A stretch of 64,000 bases of DNA from the NCBI GenBank assembly GCA_905331475.1, contig CAJNYU010003859.1, positions 124,001-188,000 of the forward strand, in the 5' to 3' direction. The position numbers and the translations under genes were made by a program. Each line of letters starts with the position of its first letter. Position 1 is the first letter of the stretch. The notes under the pieces are model-generated. The model was given only the letters and a program-made list of their open reading frames with translations, made no database searches and was not told the origin of the DNA. Of this stretch, positions 24,066-35,582 are shown piece after piece. The DNA comes from Rotaria socialis. Taxonomy: Eukaryota > Rotifera > Eurotatoria > Philodinida > Philodinidae.

Positions 24066-24322
24066 TGTAACGATAAATAAGACTCTGTTGAGTTTATATC
24101 GTATTGACAAACTGGGTAGAGGTGGAGTAGCTTACAGCCACTCACGGCAATGATGTTTATTCGTTTATTCACGTATCCAGAGTGTAACAACTCCATACAT
24201 AACACACGTATATATAGAAGAGAGATAGAAGAGAGACAGGAGAGAGATATATTATAATAATGGAAGGAGAATAGAAGGAAGAGGAAGGAGAATCATCGAA
24301 GCGTGCCATCAATATCGGCACA
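24066..24322 (-). repeat. 5' LTR of the short retroelement
   Basis: Partner of the repeat at 22252-22485. It has an extra short AT-rich segment near 24245-24270. A few point differences between the two LTRs indicate that the insertion is not brand new. Confidence 0.8.
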
Positions 24323-24724
24323 TGTGTTTGATCTAGCAGTCCATGCCGGGGAGATAGACATTAACCTTTTCACTGACAAGGAGCGGCTATCACACTCAAA
24401 TGAATTATTTATTCACAAATAATATATTATCCAATCAGCGTGCAGATCAATCGATGCGCTGAAATAGTTACGCATGCCCGACTATTACATGCAAAGAATG
24501 ACGCATATTGTCTAGATCATCAACTTTATTATTATCAAAACAAGAACAGGATAAAATGCACACAGATACCACATCAGAAGAACTGAAAATTTTTTGTATA
24601 CATACCGACGAGGTCATGCCCGATAAACACAGGAAAGAAAGAAATTATATCTTCAACTATGGAAAATTCATTTTATTAGTCCATTTGTTAAACTATACTA
24701 TTTCTATTCTAGTAATATAAAATC
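24323..24724. other. spacer upstream of the exonuclease ORF
   Basis: About 400 nt lie between the LTR element and the DEDDy ORF. A 70-codon frame (24508-24720) ends just before that ORF, but it has low complexity and no recognisable domain. Nothing else is seen. Confidence 0.4.
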
Positions 24725-26032
24725 ATGTCTTATCAAACAAGAAGATTATCCGACCCGCCGGATTACTTCAATAAACTAACTACCAAACAAAAACGAAACT
24801 GGCGAAAAATAACCAAAAAAATTGAGAAAAAAGAAGAACTACGCACTCGATATCGACCATTTCAATCATCATCAAACATCACGGTTATCCATCTCCATTA
24901 CAAATCAACAATTAATATTATTGATGAACTGATAACAAAAGCAAAACAAACAACAAGATATGTACTTGATACAGAATCGGAAAAGGGCGAACAGAACAAC
25001 CAAGGTGCCTTAATCCAAATACAATTTGTACATTCGATCAGCCAATCGACAATAATATTAATCGAAACGAATTATTTACCTGATCCACAGTCAATATTAT
25101 TTGCACGGATAGAAGAATTATGTTCGATTATCTTTAGAAACAATAATGAAATTATATCCTGGGGAACAATTGCCGAAGAATTCGAACCTTTTCATTATCT
25201 CGGACTCATTCATCTAGGTAAGAACATTGACGATATAAATTTACAATCTCGCTTTAGTGATTGGAAAAACAACTCTAAAACGCATCCAGAAATGGAGAGA
25301 TGTGATGAGATAACCGGCCACGTACCATTAGATATGTTGGATATATCCGGTGACGATGATGATATGGACGATGAACAACCAAATTATAATTTTCAAGTTA
25401 ATACTCATCAGCAAAGGTCAAACATTGAATCGTCATTACAAGCTGCATTTGCAGCAACACTCGATAAATTCCTCGATAAAACCGAAATCATCAATCACTG
25501 GAAATGTGGGCTCGACTTCGAACTCAACACGTGGCAGAACAAACTATTCAGCCGCAACCGATACGACAAACAAATAGAACAAACTAAACGTTTGAAAATG
25601 AAACAATATGCAACTGACGATTGTACATATGTGGCTGAGATATTTTTTACAATGTATCCATCGAAGATAAACCACGACAACGAAGTCAAAAATGAAATTC
25701 CGCCGGCAACAATAGAAACAACAACAACCCGACGAACTATACTTGATCTACGCGATGATTTATCTGACATCAGCGAAGACGAATTAATCGAAATTCTCAA
25801 ACCGAAATTCGACAAACCACAAACCACATTACAAATATTAAATGAAGAACCCGCAACATTAACAATTCAAGCAACAGCCGAAGAAATGAACGAATTCAAC
25901 TTAACTGATGAACAACCACAACAATCACAAACAACCACGACAACAACTGTAATAAAAGCTGAACGACAAAAGAAAAAAAACATCAAACTAAAATGGAAAC
26001 AAACATCACCCCAACTTTCAAAACAAAATTAA
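24725..26032 (+). CDS. DEDDy-type 3'-5' exonuclease, Terminon-like
   Basis: An intronless ORF of 435 aa. Residues about 50-315 form an RNase D/DnaQ-like DEDD exonuclease: motif I LDTESE (D82, E84), motif II around SWGTIAEEFEPF (145-156, Glu in place of the usual Asp), and motif III YATDD (Y295, D299), which makes it the DEDDy subtype. The first 50 residues are strongly basic; the last 100 are Thr/Gln-rich and end in a Lys-rich tail, suggesting nucleic-acid binding. Such exonucleases are recorded as accessory ORFs in Terminons, giant Athena-RT retroelements of bdelloid telomeres. The codon use is A-rich, unlike the host genes nearby. No reverse transcriptase is in the window, so this is a fragment, a captured ORF or a solitary copy. 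A host RNase D-like gene is the alternative. Confidence 0.75.
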   Translation: MSYQTRRLSDPPDYFNKLTTKQKRNWRKITKKIEKKEELRTRYRPFQSSSNITVIHLHYKSTINIIDELITKAKQTTRYVLDTESEKGEQNNQGALIQIQFVHSISQSTIILIETNYLPDPQSILFARIEELCSIIFRNNNEIISWGTIAEEFEPFHYLGLIHLGKNIDDINLQSRFSDWKNNSKTHPEMERCDEITGHVPLDMLDISGDDDDMDDEQPNYNFQVNTHQQRSNIESSLQAAFAATLDKFLDKTEIINHWKCGLDFELNTWQNKLFSRNRYDKQIEQTKRLKMKQYATDDCTYVAEIFFTMYPSKINHDNEVKNEIPPATIETTTTRRTILDLRDDLSDISEDELIEILKPKFDKPQTTLQILNEEPATLTIQATAEEMNEFNLTDEQPQQSQTTTTTTVIKAERQKKKNIKLKWKQTSPQLSKQN

Positions 26033-26109
26033 ACGACCGATATATCACAAATATGATTACCGGAAAATTCGTGCACAACTTACCGACGACAACATCTATA
26101 TAGGGGTGG

Positions 26110-26305
26110 CACATTTACTTTACTTTTTGAAAAAGTAAATCAGTAAAGTAAATAAAATATTTGCAATTTACTTTTGTAAAGTAAATAAACAATTTACTAT
26201 TTACTTTTACAAAGTAAATAAAATATTTATTATTTACTGTTGGAAAGTAAATAAATTATTTACAATTTACTTTCGTAAAGTAAATATATTTACTAGTAAA
26301 TAAAA
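26110..26305. repeat. left AAAGTAAA/TTTACTTT array
   Basis: Tandem near-palindromes of TTTACTTT-N(4-6)-AAAGTAAA are separated by AT spacers, about 30 bp per unit. The tract can fold on itself and pair with the right array. Confidence 0.85.
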
Positions 26306-29265
26306 TAAAAATGATCTAATTCCATCAAGCTACATATAGAGCAACATATATACTGCACAATCCACTTTGAATTAGCTAAAATACGTAAATTCAAAAACGA
26401 ATATGATTAGATTTTTTACTGATAATCCAACTTTTACAGGAAAGGATGTTGGTGCTTACGTTAGATTTCATAGTGAATTTAATTCTTTACTTCAAATGAT
26501 TTTTATCCAATGATTCGTTATTCGATGAACTATGACTTTTTTCAAGAAGAATTCCAAACTGCTATTATGTAAGGCAGTTACTTATATTTTTTATGGAGTC
26601 GATATCATTATCAAGCTTGATAACTTTATTAAACGTTTTCTAGGTGATTTGTTTTCTGCTATTTTACATTTTGTGTTTATGTAACAGATTCAACTCATTT
26701 GTATGAAAGAATTTACATAGTAAGGGATTGGCCTCATTCAACAGGGAGCAGAAGTACTGCTTATATTTTCTGATTGATATTCATATCACGGAAGTGCTTA
26801 GCATAACTTGAAGAGTGATTATAAAAAATCAAATATTTACATTCTAATAAAATCATAAATAATAAGCAATGATATAACTAGAATATTTTATCATCTTGAT
26901 ATTAATACTCGAATGCAGTCGCTTTTTTTACACAATCGAGTATTTCATCATCTATAAAGTAGCAATCTTATTTATTCTGAGGTAGATAACAAATCAATCT
27001 GATAATAAGATTATAAGTATCAGTTTTGTCGATAATTTCAATCCATCAAATAGATAAATTCAGCTGCGAGCAGCCTCAGATAATGAAAAGAAAACTAATA
27101 ACTGAAATGTGCTTGATGAAGCTATATGGAATATTTTATTTTGATTCGTATTAATCATATTATTTGCTATCAATAAATAATTGCCATATGAATCAACAAA
27201 GTAGTGTTTTTGATATATCAAAAACACGATTGGTGCAACCAATAATTTTCTAGCATTGGCAAAATATAAAAAAGATTCTCTTGAGAGAAATACTCGATTT
27301 CAGTGAGATTCTGTTATTACTTTAAGTTTATTTTTTATATTATACCGATAGTAACGACTTTTCCTTTTCTATGTTTCGGCTTGTCCAAACGTAACGCTGT
27401 GACATTTTTGACACACTCTTTTTAGAATATCTCAAAAACTATGATAACTAGAAAGTTCGTTCGAACGTCATTCGACGTAGCTCGTCAAGTTCTAATTACA
27501 GTAAAACATTTACGCTTCTCCATTGAAGTCTTTAATTTACAGAAAGGGTTTATAGTCGGGTAACACTGACAAAAAAGGACCCTGAACTCGGAGTGCTTGA
27601 GCTCAGCATTGAATTTCCTGCGAATGAGAATCTCCAAATGAAATGAACCTGAAACCAATTTTGTAGAGCATGAAATCAGCTTTCGAATGATAAAAAATAT
27701 TTTCTTTTAATCTTTATTATTTGTCTAAAAAATGAAAAAAAGAAACCGTAACGCTGTGATACGTTTTGAGCCGCTGTGATACGTCGATTTTTTTTCAATT
27801 TTGAGATACTTAACTTATTCACATTCACTTGATTTCTATAGTAGTTAATCTTTCGTGTATTGGCAGTCGTTTTACGCTAGAATCAGATCGATACATCGAA
27901 CTGGAAGCCCATCCACTATTCAATAAACTGGAAGTTGTACTGTCTTTTATAAGCTCTTGCTGGCTATGAATGAAAACACCGAATATACCATTTTGTAGAG
28001 AATCGAATTCTGCGTTGAATGATATGATTCTCATTATTATCTGAGAAAATTTTGTGATTAATAAATTGAAAATACGATTTTTCAAAATTTTGAAACTAAG
28101 GTTTTGACATCAAAGTTTAATTTTTTCACAAAATTAATGTCGAATTCGAAATCAGCGCTAATATCTATATCTAGGAAACTATCCAAATCTGTTGAACTCC
28201 AAGAAAAAAGTTTTAGATTTTTCAAAACTTAATCAGCGAAGTAGCGAGCTACGCGGACACCCCGGTTTCTTCTTCTGTATTTTATTTTCTCTATATATCT
28301 ACAGTTGATTAAGAAACAGAAAAAAATGTACTATTAAACGTATTCTTGATCCGTGAAATAAAAATTGAAAAATTGAACTTGCCAATAGGTAATAATATAA
28401 AATAATTCTATTAATTAAGGCAATAGTCTCACACACGATATACTTATTTTCAAAGAACTTTTATAGTTTAGTTCGATATCTGAATGACATATTCATTCTT
28501 GAACATGAATACATTTTTGCCTAGACAATGCATGAATGATGTCGTTTTTCTATATGAATACTAAGCACGAATGAAAGTATGTTCGATCGAAGCAATCACG
28601 AGTAGTTCTTCTTATTTTGTTTTATCGACTATCATCATTACTAGATGAAATTAATATTTTTACACGGACGGACGGAAGGAAGAAAAATTTATTTTTCTAT
28701 TGAAATAGAAGTTTATTCTGAGAAACTATCATACATTCTTTTTTATTGTATTAATCTGATGGAGGAACAACAAGAGTTTTTAAGAGCAGACAGTCATTTT
28801 TATTTGAAAAATAAATGTGGAAACTTCGGATTTCATCCGAGAGTCATCTGTACTGCAAAAAGTGCATGAGACATATGAGTCATTCTAGAATGTCTGAACA
28901 CAAAAATGATCATGAGAAACTAGGCAATTTGATTTCTGGATGCAGTTTTTGTGCATTTTGAGACCTTTTCAGGCGATGCTTCGTTAGAAAGCTACAATTT
29001 AGTTCAAAACTAATATCAGATTCTGAATCAGCGTTAAAAACTGAGTCGATTTATATATGTTGTGGATAATTCTGAGAAAAACGTTTTTTCAAAAATCCCT
29101 GTACTCCTCCTCAGGGATGGTCTGATCAAAAATGACAATTTTTTCGGTAACAGCCATTTCTTGACGGATCCCTCTCATCTTCGAACTCGACCGAGATATT
29201 GATGAGATAATGCTGTGTACAAAATTTCATGACAATCGGATCAGCCTTTCAGGAGTTATCGTGTA

Positions 29266-29292
29266 AACGGCCGGACGGCCGGACGGACACAC
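29266..29292. repeat. CGGAC/CGGCC microsatellite
   Basis: A short GC-rich run of GGCCGGAC units lies in otherwise AT-rich DNA, inside the 5.3-kb element. A related ACGGACGGACGGA run occurs near 28664. Confidence 0.7.
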
Positions 29293-31104
29293 TGACCGAT
29301 TCTATAGTGTACTCACTTTTGTTTTTGAGTACACAAAAATCATTGTATATTTGCTTTAGTAAATTTTCATACTTATTTAATACTTTTCCTTATTATTAGG
29401 TATACATAAAAAAGGTGTAGAATTATTATATTACGCTTATAAACAGTAGCTGATACGCTTGTTGATTACACGACAGCTATTGGTCCATTCGTTAAATCTT
29501 TCATTCTTCATATGAACACACATGTGAAGAAAACGAAGAGAAATAATGATTAATTAACAGTTTTTGATCGAAAGAAAAGACTCCAAATAAGTCTATTTGA
29601 AATGAAAAACATTTCTTGAGAAACATCGTTTTTGAAAAAATTGACGACTTTCTAAAGCATTAGAATTGAAAGTATATTCCATGGGTAATGCTGCAGCATT
29701 GAAAATGAGTGTCCATTAAATACAGAAAACAATAAATATGAACGCTAACTTGGAGAGTGAAATTTAGTTATACAATAATAATAATATAATGGGACAAACA
29801 AATATAAGGCATCAATGAAATCCAATATTCAGATTAACTTTATAACAATCGCTCCTTAAAAAGAGAATTGTGATCTAGTTCAATCAGCACTCATTGGGTT
29901 ACACTTACACGATCAGTGTAAAATAACTTACGTTTTTAATTAATTCACAACAAATGAGAACTACAAGAAATCAAAATGCTTATTTAAAACAAATCTCTAC
30001 AATTTAAAACTTGATGTCATTGATGCTAAGAGTGTATTCTTTTCAATCAGATTTTCAATTGACGTTTACGCACACGTGATATATTCTATCATATATGCTA
30101 AATTTATGAACTACGATAGAGATTATCGATTAAAAGCAGTATATCTAGTATTTTCCAAGAAAATCTCGATTGATATTGATTGAAACAAAAGAAGAAAAAA
30201 AGAAAAACTAATACAAATTTAATCAGTTAATATTAAACTTTGTTTTTATACATGTGCACATAGTAGACTTTTTATTTCTTTATTTCTAGTTAATTGTACT
30301 GTGGGTAAGATAGTGGCAGTCTAGTCAGTTAAACGTAAAGTTCTTGATCATCTGCAGTACTATGAAATGGAAACAAAGAAATAAAAATGTCAACTATGTG
30401 TACATGTATAAAAGGAAATTAATATTCCATGTGTACATTTTCTTCTGAAGAAGAGCAGTATTACTATCTGAGATTATAAGTAAAAAATCAAACGTTATAA
30501 TCACACAGAGGCAACTAGGGATAATCCATCGAAATATATTTCTTGGTGATAAGTATGTTCTTCGTGTCTTTTTGTTAAAATGATTATGCATTATAAGTAT
30601 TTCTCGTTTTTCTTGTTGATTGTTATACATATGTTCGATTCTGTCGTTTGATACTATGAAATTATGGATTTTTGCTATTTCTGATATTGTACTGCCGGTT
30701 TTATGTAGTTTCCCTACTCTTAATGCTCATTTTGCTTGTGATAAAAAAAAGATTGTGAAATTGAAACTAATACCAGAATATTTAGGAAAAAACCTTAGCT
30801 CATATCGATCATCAGATCAAACGAACAACTAGGAGATATTGATCCTTCATAGGAGCTAATTTCAAATGAAGTCCGAAAACTATAAAGAACTAAACTAGTA
30901 AAAAAACTAGCACGAACCAGAAGAATAGATCAACATACTATCTACTATCTACTGTGATTCTGAAGTGGAGATTGAAAAGAAGAAAAGAAAAAGAAAAGTT
31001 GTTTTTGATAGCTCAAAAAAACACTGCGTTATGGAATAATCAGATGATTTTAGGTGTGAACATCACTTCTGTGATGGTGCTTTATTATTATTCTCATATA
31101 AAAA

Positions 31105-31370
31105 TAATTTATTTACTTTCTAAAAGTAAATAGTAAATAGTTTATTTACTTTGCAGAAGTAAATAATAAATAGTTTATTTACTTTACAAAAGTAAATAAT
31201 AAGTATTTTATTTACCTTTATAAAAGTAAATAGTAAATAAATTATTTACTTTACAAAAGTAAATTGTTTATTTACTTTTGTAAAGTAAATACTGAATTAT
31301 TTATTTACTTTATAAAAGTAACTAGTAAATAATTTATTTACCTATTTACTAGTAAAGTAAATATAAAGTA
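31105..31370. repeat. right AAAGTAAA/TTTACTTT array
   Basis: Counterpart of the array at 26110-26305, with seven or more units. It ends with TACTAGTAAAGTAAATATAA, just before the CCACCCC tip. Confidence 0.85.
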
Positions 31371-31385
31371 CCACCCCTACTACCC

Positions 31386-31700
31386 ATGTCGATCAAAACG
31401 GACTACCGTAAACGGCCGTTTTTGCATCGTATTCCGTCGTAAAGCGACCGTTTTAAGCCGAGGTAAGGCGTTTTAACAGGGACAGTATTACGGCCATACA
31501 CGAACACCGTATATCAGTCGTAAAACCTTGTAAAGCTGGCGCAATATTATCGTATTCTATAGAATATACGGTCGTATTACTGTCCCTGTTATACGGGTAA
31601 AATACGGCACGTAAAACGGGCTGTACTTGTATCGCATACGACCGTTTACTGATCGTTTTCTTCGATCGGGGTAATCGAAACCATGTGTGAGCTTTTCCGC
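31386..31700. repeat. imperfect hairpin element, GC-richer than its surroundings
   Basis: ACAGGGACAGTATTACG (31477-31495) is answered by CGTATTACTGTCCCTGT (about 31571-31590). The centre is a perfect palindrome TATTCTATAGAATA. The outer parts pair less well but share GATC..AAAACG, GTAAACGG and CGTATTC motifs in inverted order. No ORF. It is a probable MITE of about 300 bp abutting the right end of the 5.3-kb element. Confidence 0.45.
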
Positions 31701-32830
31701 TATCTACCATATGCGGGTGTGGATACGGGCAAATAGATTGATGACGTTGTAACGCTCTCAGTTAAGTGTGACTATTATTTTGTATTTACTATGTATTTTT
31801 TTCTATGTTTTGTATGTATTTTGATGCCCTTAGCGTTTGTCCTTAACTGTCATCAGCTTTCGTTCTCTCGGATGGTTGAGTATTTAAATCTGTGCTTTTT
31901 TTGTAATTGACACGATTCATGATATGAAGAAATGAAATAAAGCATGATTCCATCAATGCAAGCACTTATTCTATCAGAAATCGTCACAGACGCCCACACC
32001 CTTTGTCGGCTATCATTTGTCTCTGAGTACAGAATATATATGGGATTTGGTTTTATGCATGCGTATATCAACAGTTTCGTTATACTCATCCATGTGTGTC
32101 CACACTTGCATCTCATCATAGTTCAACTAAACTTAAGAGCACCTTTCTTTAAATTTTACTTGAGATCACTGGCTGACAATGGAGCTTTAAGCTGATTCTG
32201 TTGAGTAACAAATGCAACTATGCAATGCCACCGGTTTTTCGTGATAGCAAAATTGGCATTTGTCTATATTATTTCTAAAACGAGTGGTTCTAAATAGCCC
32301 CCTTGTCTTCTTCTTTAAAACGATTATCATCTCTATTTCCCATGGAAGAATCGATAAGGGAAACGTTTTGTATATGTGTGAAATCTATTTGAGCACATCG
32401 GGATAGATAGTGAAAGGTTCATATTGTCTGCTATATCAATGCTACTTGGAGTATACGTACTAAATTGGAACACAGTTCTCTCACAATAAACAGACGTCTG
32501 GGAGCGTCTTGTGTCATTCTAAAACTTATAGATTCGATAATCTCTAATGCTTCTTGAGAGTTTTTGATGGATTTTAAGTTTAATAACATTTTTCATGCAA
32601 TAAACTGTGTATTTGTGCTTTTGATTCAGATGATAGCAAACTTCGATAGAGTCTGTTACATTAATAAGAATTCAGTTTTCTTTTGTTAAAGGACCATTAG
32701 TTTGCATATTAACAAAGATAGTTGAAGAGTAATATCAATCAATAACTAAAATTAAAAAGAAGAAGTTTGAATCTATTTTTTAATTTACTAGACAAAAACA
32801 TTGGTATTCGCTTGACAGGTAACATAAAAA
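31701..32830. other. intergenic, no gene seen
   Basis: About 1.1 kb lies downstream of the CLOCK-like gene. Small frames exist on both strands (for example 31944-32195), but none has a domain or a clear splice partner. Confidence 0.45.
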
Positions 32831-35582
32831 TTATGAAGGAAATGAATTTGGTGAATATGGTCTGTCTTTTGATGAATTTTTCATAGGTGTTAAACAAGTA
32901 ATATCGTCTACTGAATCATTGTTTGATGATGGATTTGATAATTGTACTATTGGAGATGGAATATTAAAAGTTGTTGATAAGGGAGAAAATAATGATGATA
33001 GTGGATCAATTATTACATCATCTTTAGCATGTGCTGGAAGAGTAAAATGTTCAATCGCATCAGATAACGGATGATGAATTAATGTTGAATCACTATTGGT
33101 ATCAAATACATTTAAAGGAAATTCTAAAATAGAATGTAAATCGAAAATCTCTTTTAAATGAAATTCTTTTTATCACCTTCTCTGACCAGATTTTTCGTTT
33201 GTTGATATATTACTTGATTAGTTGACGGATGTTTTATTTGATACTGATTGATAAATTCAAGCATATCGTCGATAACTTGAATTTCTTCTTGACGAACACG
33301 TATTTCAGCTTCTTTACTCTTTCGACGTTCAATTAATTTTTCTCGAATATTTTTTCGATAAATTCCGCTTCCAAGATGAGATAAAAATGACTAATGAAAG
33401 CAAAACTCACCCTAAATTTAATCAACTATGCCATTCTAAATACAAACCGTTATTTCACTTTCTGATGATGAATTCTTTTCTGGTGGATTTTCTGTTGGTG
33501 AAGTAACCGTTGTTGTTGCTGTGGTCGACGGAACAGATACAGATTCAACTAAAATTTTAGAATGAATTTATTCAATGATAAAAAGAAAAATTTCTTGAGG
33601 GAACAGCCAAGCACAATATTCCGTAAGAATCAATTCTAGCTGTCATTTCTCGATTTTTTTTAAGTAGAATTAAATCGTTTTGAAAGTATACACAATAAAC
33701 GTGAAATAATAAAAATTACCGGTAGAAAGTTTCTAACAATGGCTAAAAGTAAACTTAAAAATTCTAAATCTAACTAAACACGTTTCAACTTTCCGTTATA
33801 TTAGGTGAATTTTAGTTTTAAGTGATAAAAATTAATTAAAAAAGATAATTTCTGTTTGTCACGAGATTAAATTAACTACTAAGTTTAAAAGAGGATTCTT
33901 CTACGAATCAATGTCTAGAAATAAAAGTAAAATATTTACTATTTGAATTGTTTGATAGAGCATCCGTTGATATAAATGATAATTGATTCTGTAACGAATC
34001 GTTTGAACTAATTTTAGAAAAAAAAAAGCAAACTGCTTCTTCTTTTTTCTTCAGTCAAAATAAAATTTACGATTGAATAATATTTGTTGTGCAAATATAA
34101 CTTTCGGGTTTTCCATTCCAAGAATTAATTTGTACCTGAGAATGTGTTTGAAGAAAAAGCCATTGTTGACCTTTGCTTAAAAATCGATATGGGTCACTTT
34201 TCCCATTTCCATTTTCTTTCCCTAATACAAAACAATGATTTGTATTGATTTAGATAAAAACCAAAAATGAAATTTTTTACATAACTGATGTGCTCGAACA
34301 ATAATTGATAAATCATCGGGATGAACAAAATCAAAAAATGTTCGACCAATTAATTCAAATGAACTATAACCAAGATATTGTCGGGCTCTTGAAAACAGAA
34401 AATAAATATAGTAAAAAAAAAGGGAAAATATTCACGAACTTTGCATCAATGAAAATAAATTTTCCATAAATATTTAAATGAGTAACGAATTCTTCCGATG
34501 AACTCTCATTATTGATAATTAATGTTCGATCTAACGTATTTAATTTAACAATTGACATCAAATATTTTTCATTTTCATTAACTAAATAAAAAAAAGGAAA
34601 TAAGCAAACTGAAAGAAAGAAAATCCTATATTTATTTTTAGTTTACTATTTCGAAATGCACCGATGATTGTACATTGTTCATAATCATCGCTAAAAGCTC
34701 TTTTCCAAGATACATCGCAACTTTCTAATACTGTAAAAACAAATGACAGATTACAATTTTTATTTTTAATAAAATCGAACCTCTATGATCATTTATAAGA
34801 TAATCACGTAATCGATCGTGATAAGATGGAAAAATAAATTTAAATAATGATTGATTTAAAATTTCATGCTGAGAATAACCAAGATATGAACTAATATTTT
34901 TCGACACATATACTATTTCAGTATTATATGGATTAGATTTAACGACTAGGAGAAAACAATTCAAAGACTAACAAACGAAAAAAAGCGTCGAGATTAAAGT
35001 TTATTTTTATAGAGAATTAAATTACTTCAATAGCAATTTGTAACCATTCTTCAATATTAACTATATCAGATGATGGTTTCCATGAAAAATCTAAAACATG
35101 ATTTCTTTTTGATGCAGTTGATTTTTTATTTGATACTTCAACTTTTTCATCATTTGTTAAATCTTAATATTTTATAGAAAATAATTTTCGATAAACTATC
35201 AAAATAGAAATCGTTCTTACGATGCCGATGTTTTTGTAAATATTGAACAGTTTGACGTAAGATTGAAGCTTTATCGAATTTATTATTTTGATCATTCGTT
35301 GGGCAGATTTGTTTTATAGAAAGTAAATCTTCTAAATTTGTTATTAATTTACTAAAGAGATCACGACGACGTTTTTCATTTTCATTACGAAATTGTCTGA
35401 AACATAGAATAATTAATTAAATCTTAAACAAAAAGCGAAACATATTTTTTACCGTTTTGATGGTGATTGTTTTGCATCGCTTCTAAAAAAAAAAGAAAAA
35501 ACAATGAGATTACTTCTTTTTTCGTTGACTTATTAATTTACTTTGAATGAGTTCGCTTTAATTTCTTTGTGCTTTTATTCAT
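32831..35582 (-). CDS. CLOCK: CLOCK-like bHLH-PAS transcription factor
   Basis: Thirteen exons (35582-35542, 35482-35453, 35396-35221, 35162-35026, 34967-34781, 34730-34647, 34581-34440, 34387-34281, 34221-34071, 34007-33940, 33548-33448, 33390-33177, 33150-32831) give about 585 aa. Order: bHLH with NENEKRRRDLFSKLI; PAS-A around IVYVSKNISSYLGYS; PAS-B around YLGYSSFELIGRTFFDFVHP and FLSKGQQWLFLQTH, SWNGKPESYIC. These follow CLOCK/NPAS2 closely. A later helix (IRVRQEEIQVIDDML) resembles the coiled coil encoded by mouse Clock exon 19. CLOCK pairs with BMAL1 on E-boxes in the circadian loop. The C-terminal transactivation tail is short and Ser-rich without poly-Q. The last junction needs either a 26-nt intron (33176-33151) or a one-base frameshift. 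Confidence 0.87.

Larger units (their letters stand above)
22252..24322 (-). mobile_element. short non-autonomous LTR retroelement
   Basis: Two direct repeats of 234 and 257 bp start with TG and end with CA, 1.58 kb apart. Read on the minus strand, the 5' LTR (24322-24066) is followed at once by TGGCGACTCTGGCAG, a typical primer-binding-site start, and the 3' LTR (22485-22252) is preceded by a purine tract (GAGTGGGAGGG). This fixes the orientation. The interior has no gag or pol; a short minus-strand frame (23672-23887) is the only candidate leader peptide. It resembles a TRIM or an internally deleted copy. No target duplication is visible outside the LTRs. Confidence 0.75.
26101..31379. mobile_element. 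5.3-kb foldback-type element with TTTACTTT arrays
   Basis: The tips are inverted copies (TAGGGGTGGCAC at left; the complement of the right end reads TAGGGGTGGTAC). Inside each tip is an array of about 200-260 bp made of palindromic units in which TTTACTTT and AAAGTAAA alternate with short spacers. The 4.8 kb between holds no ORF with recognisable domains; a short fragment at 26404-26520 looks slightly protein-like. The tip sequence resembles hAT ends, but no 8-bp duplication is visible; a TA flanks both sides. It sits directly behind the exonuclease ORF. It is either a non-autonomous element or one whose transposase has decayed beyond recognition. Confidence 0.65.
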
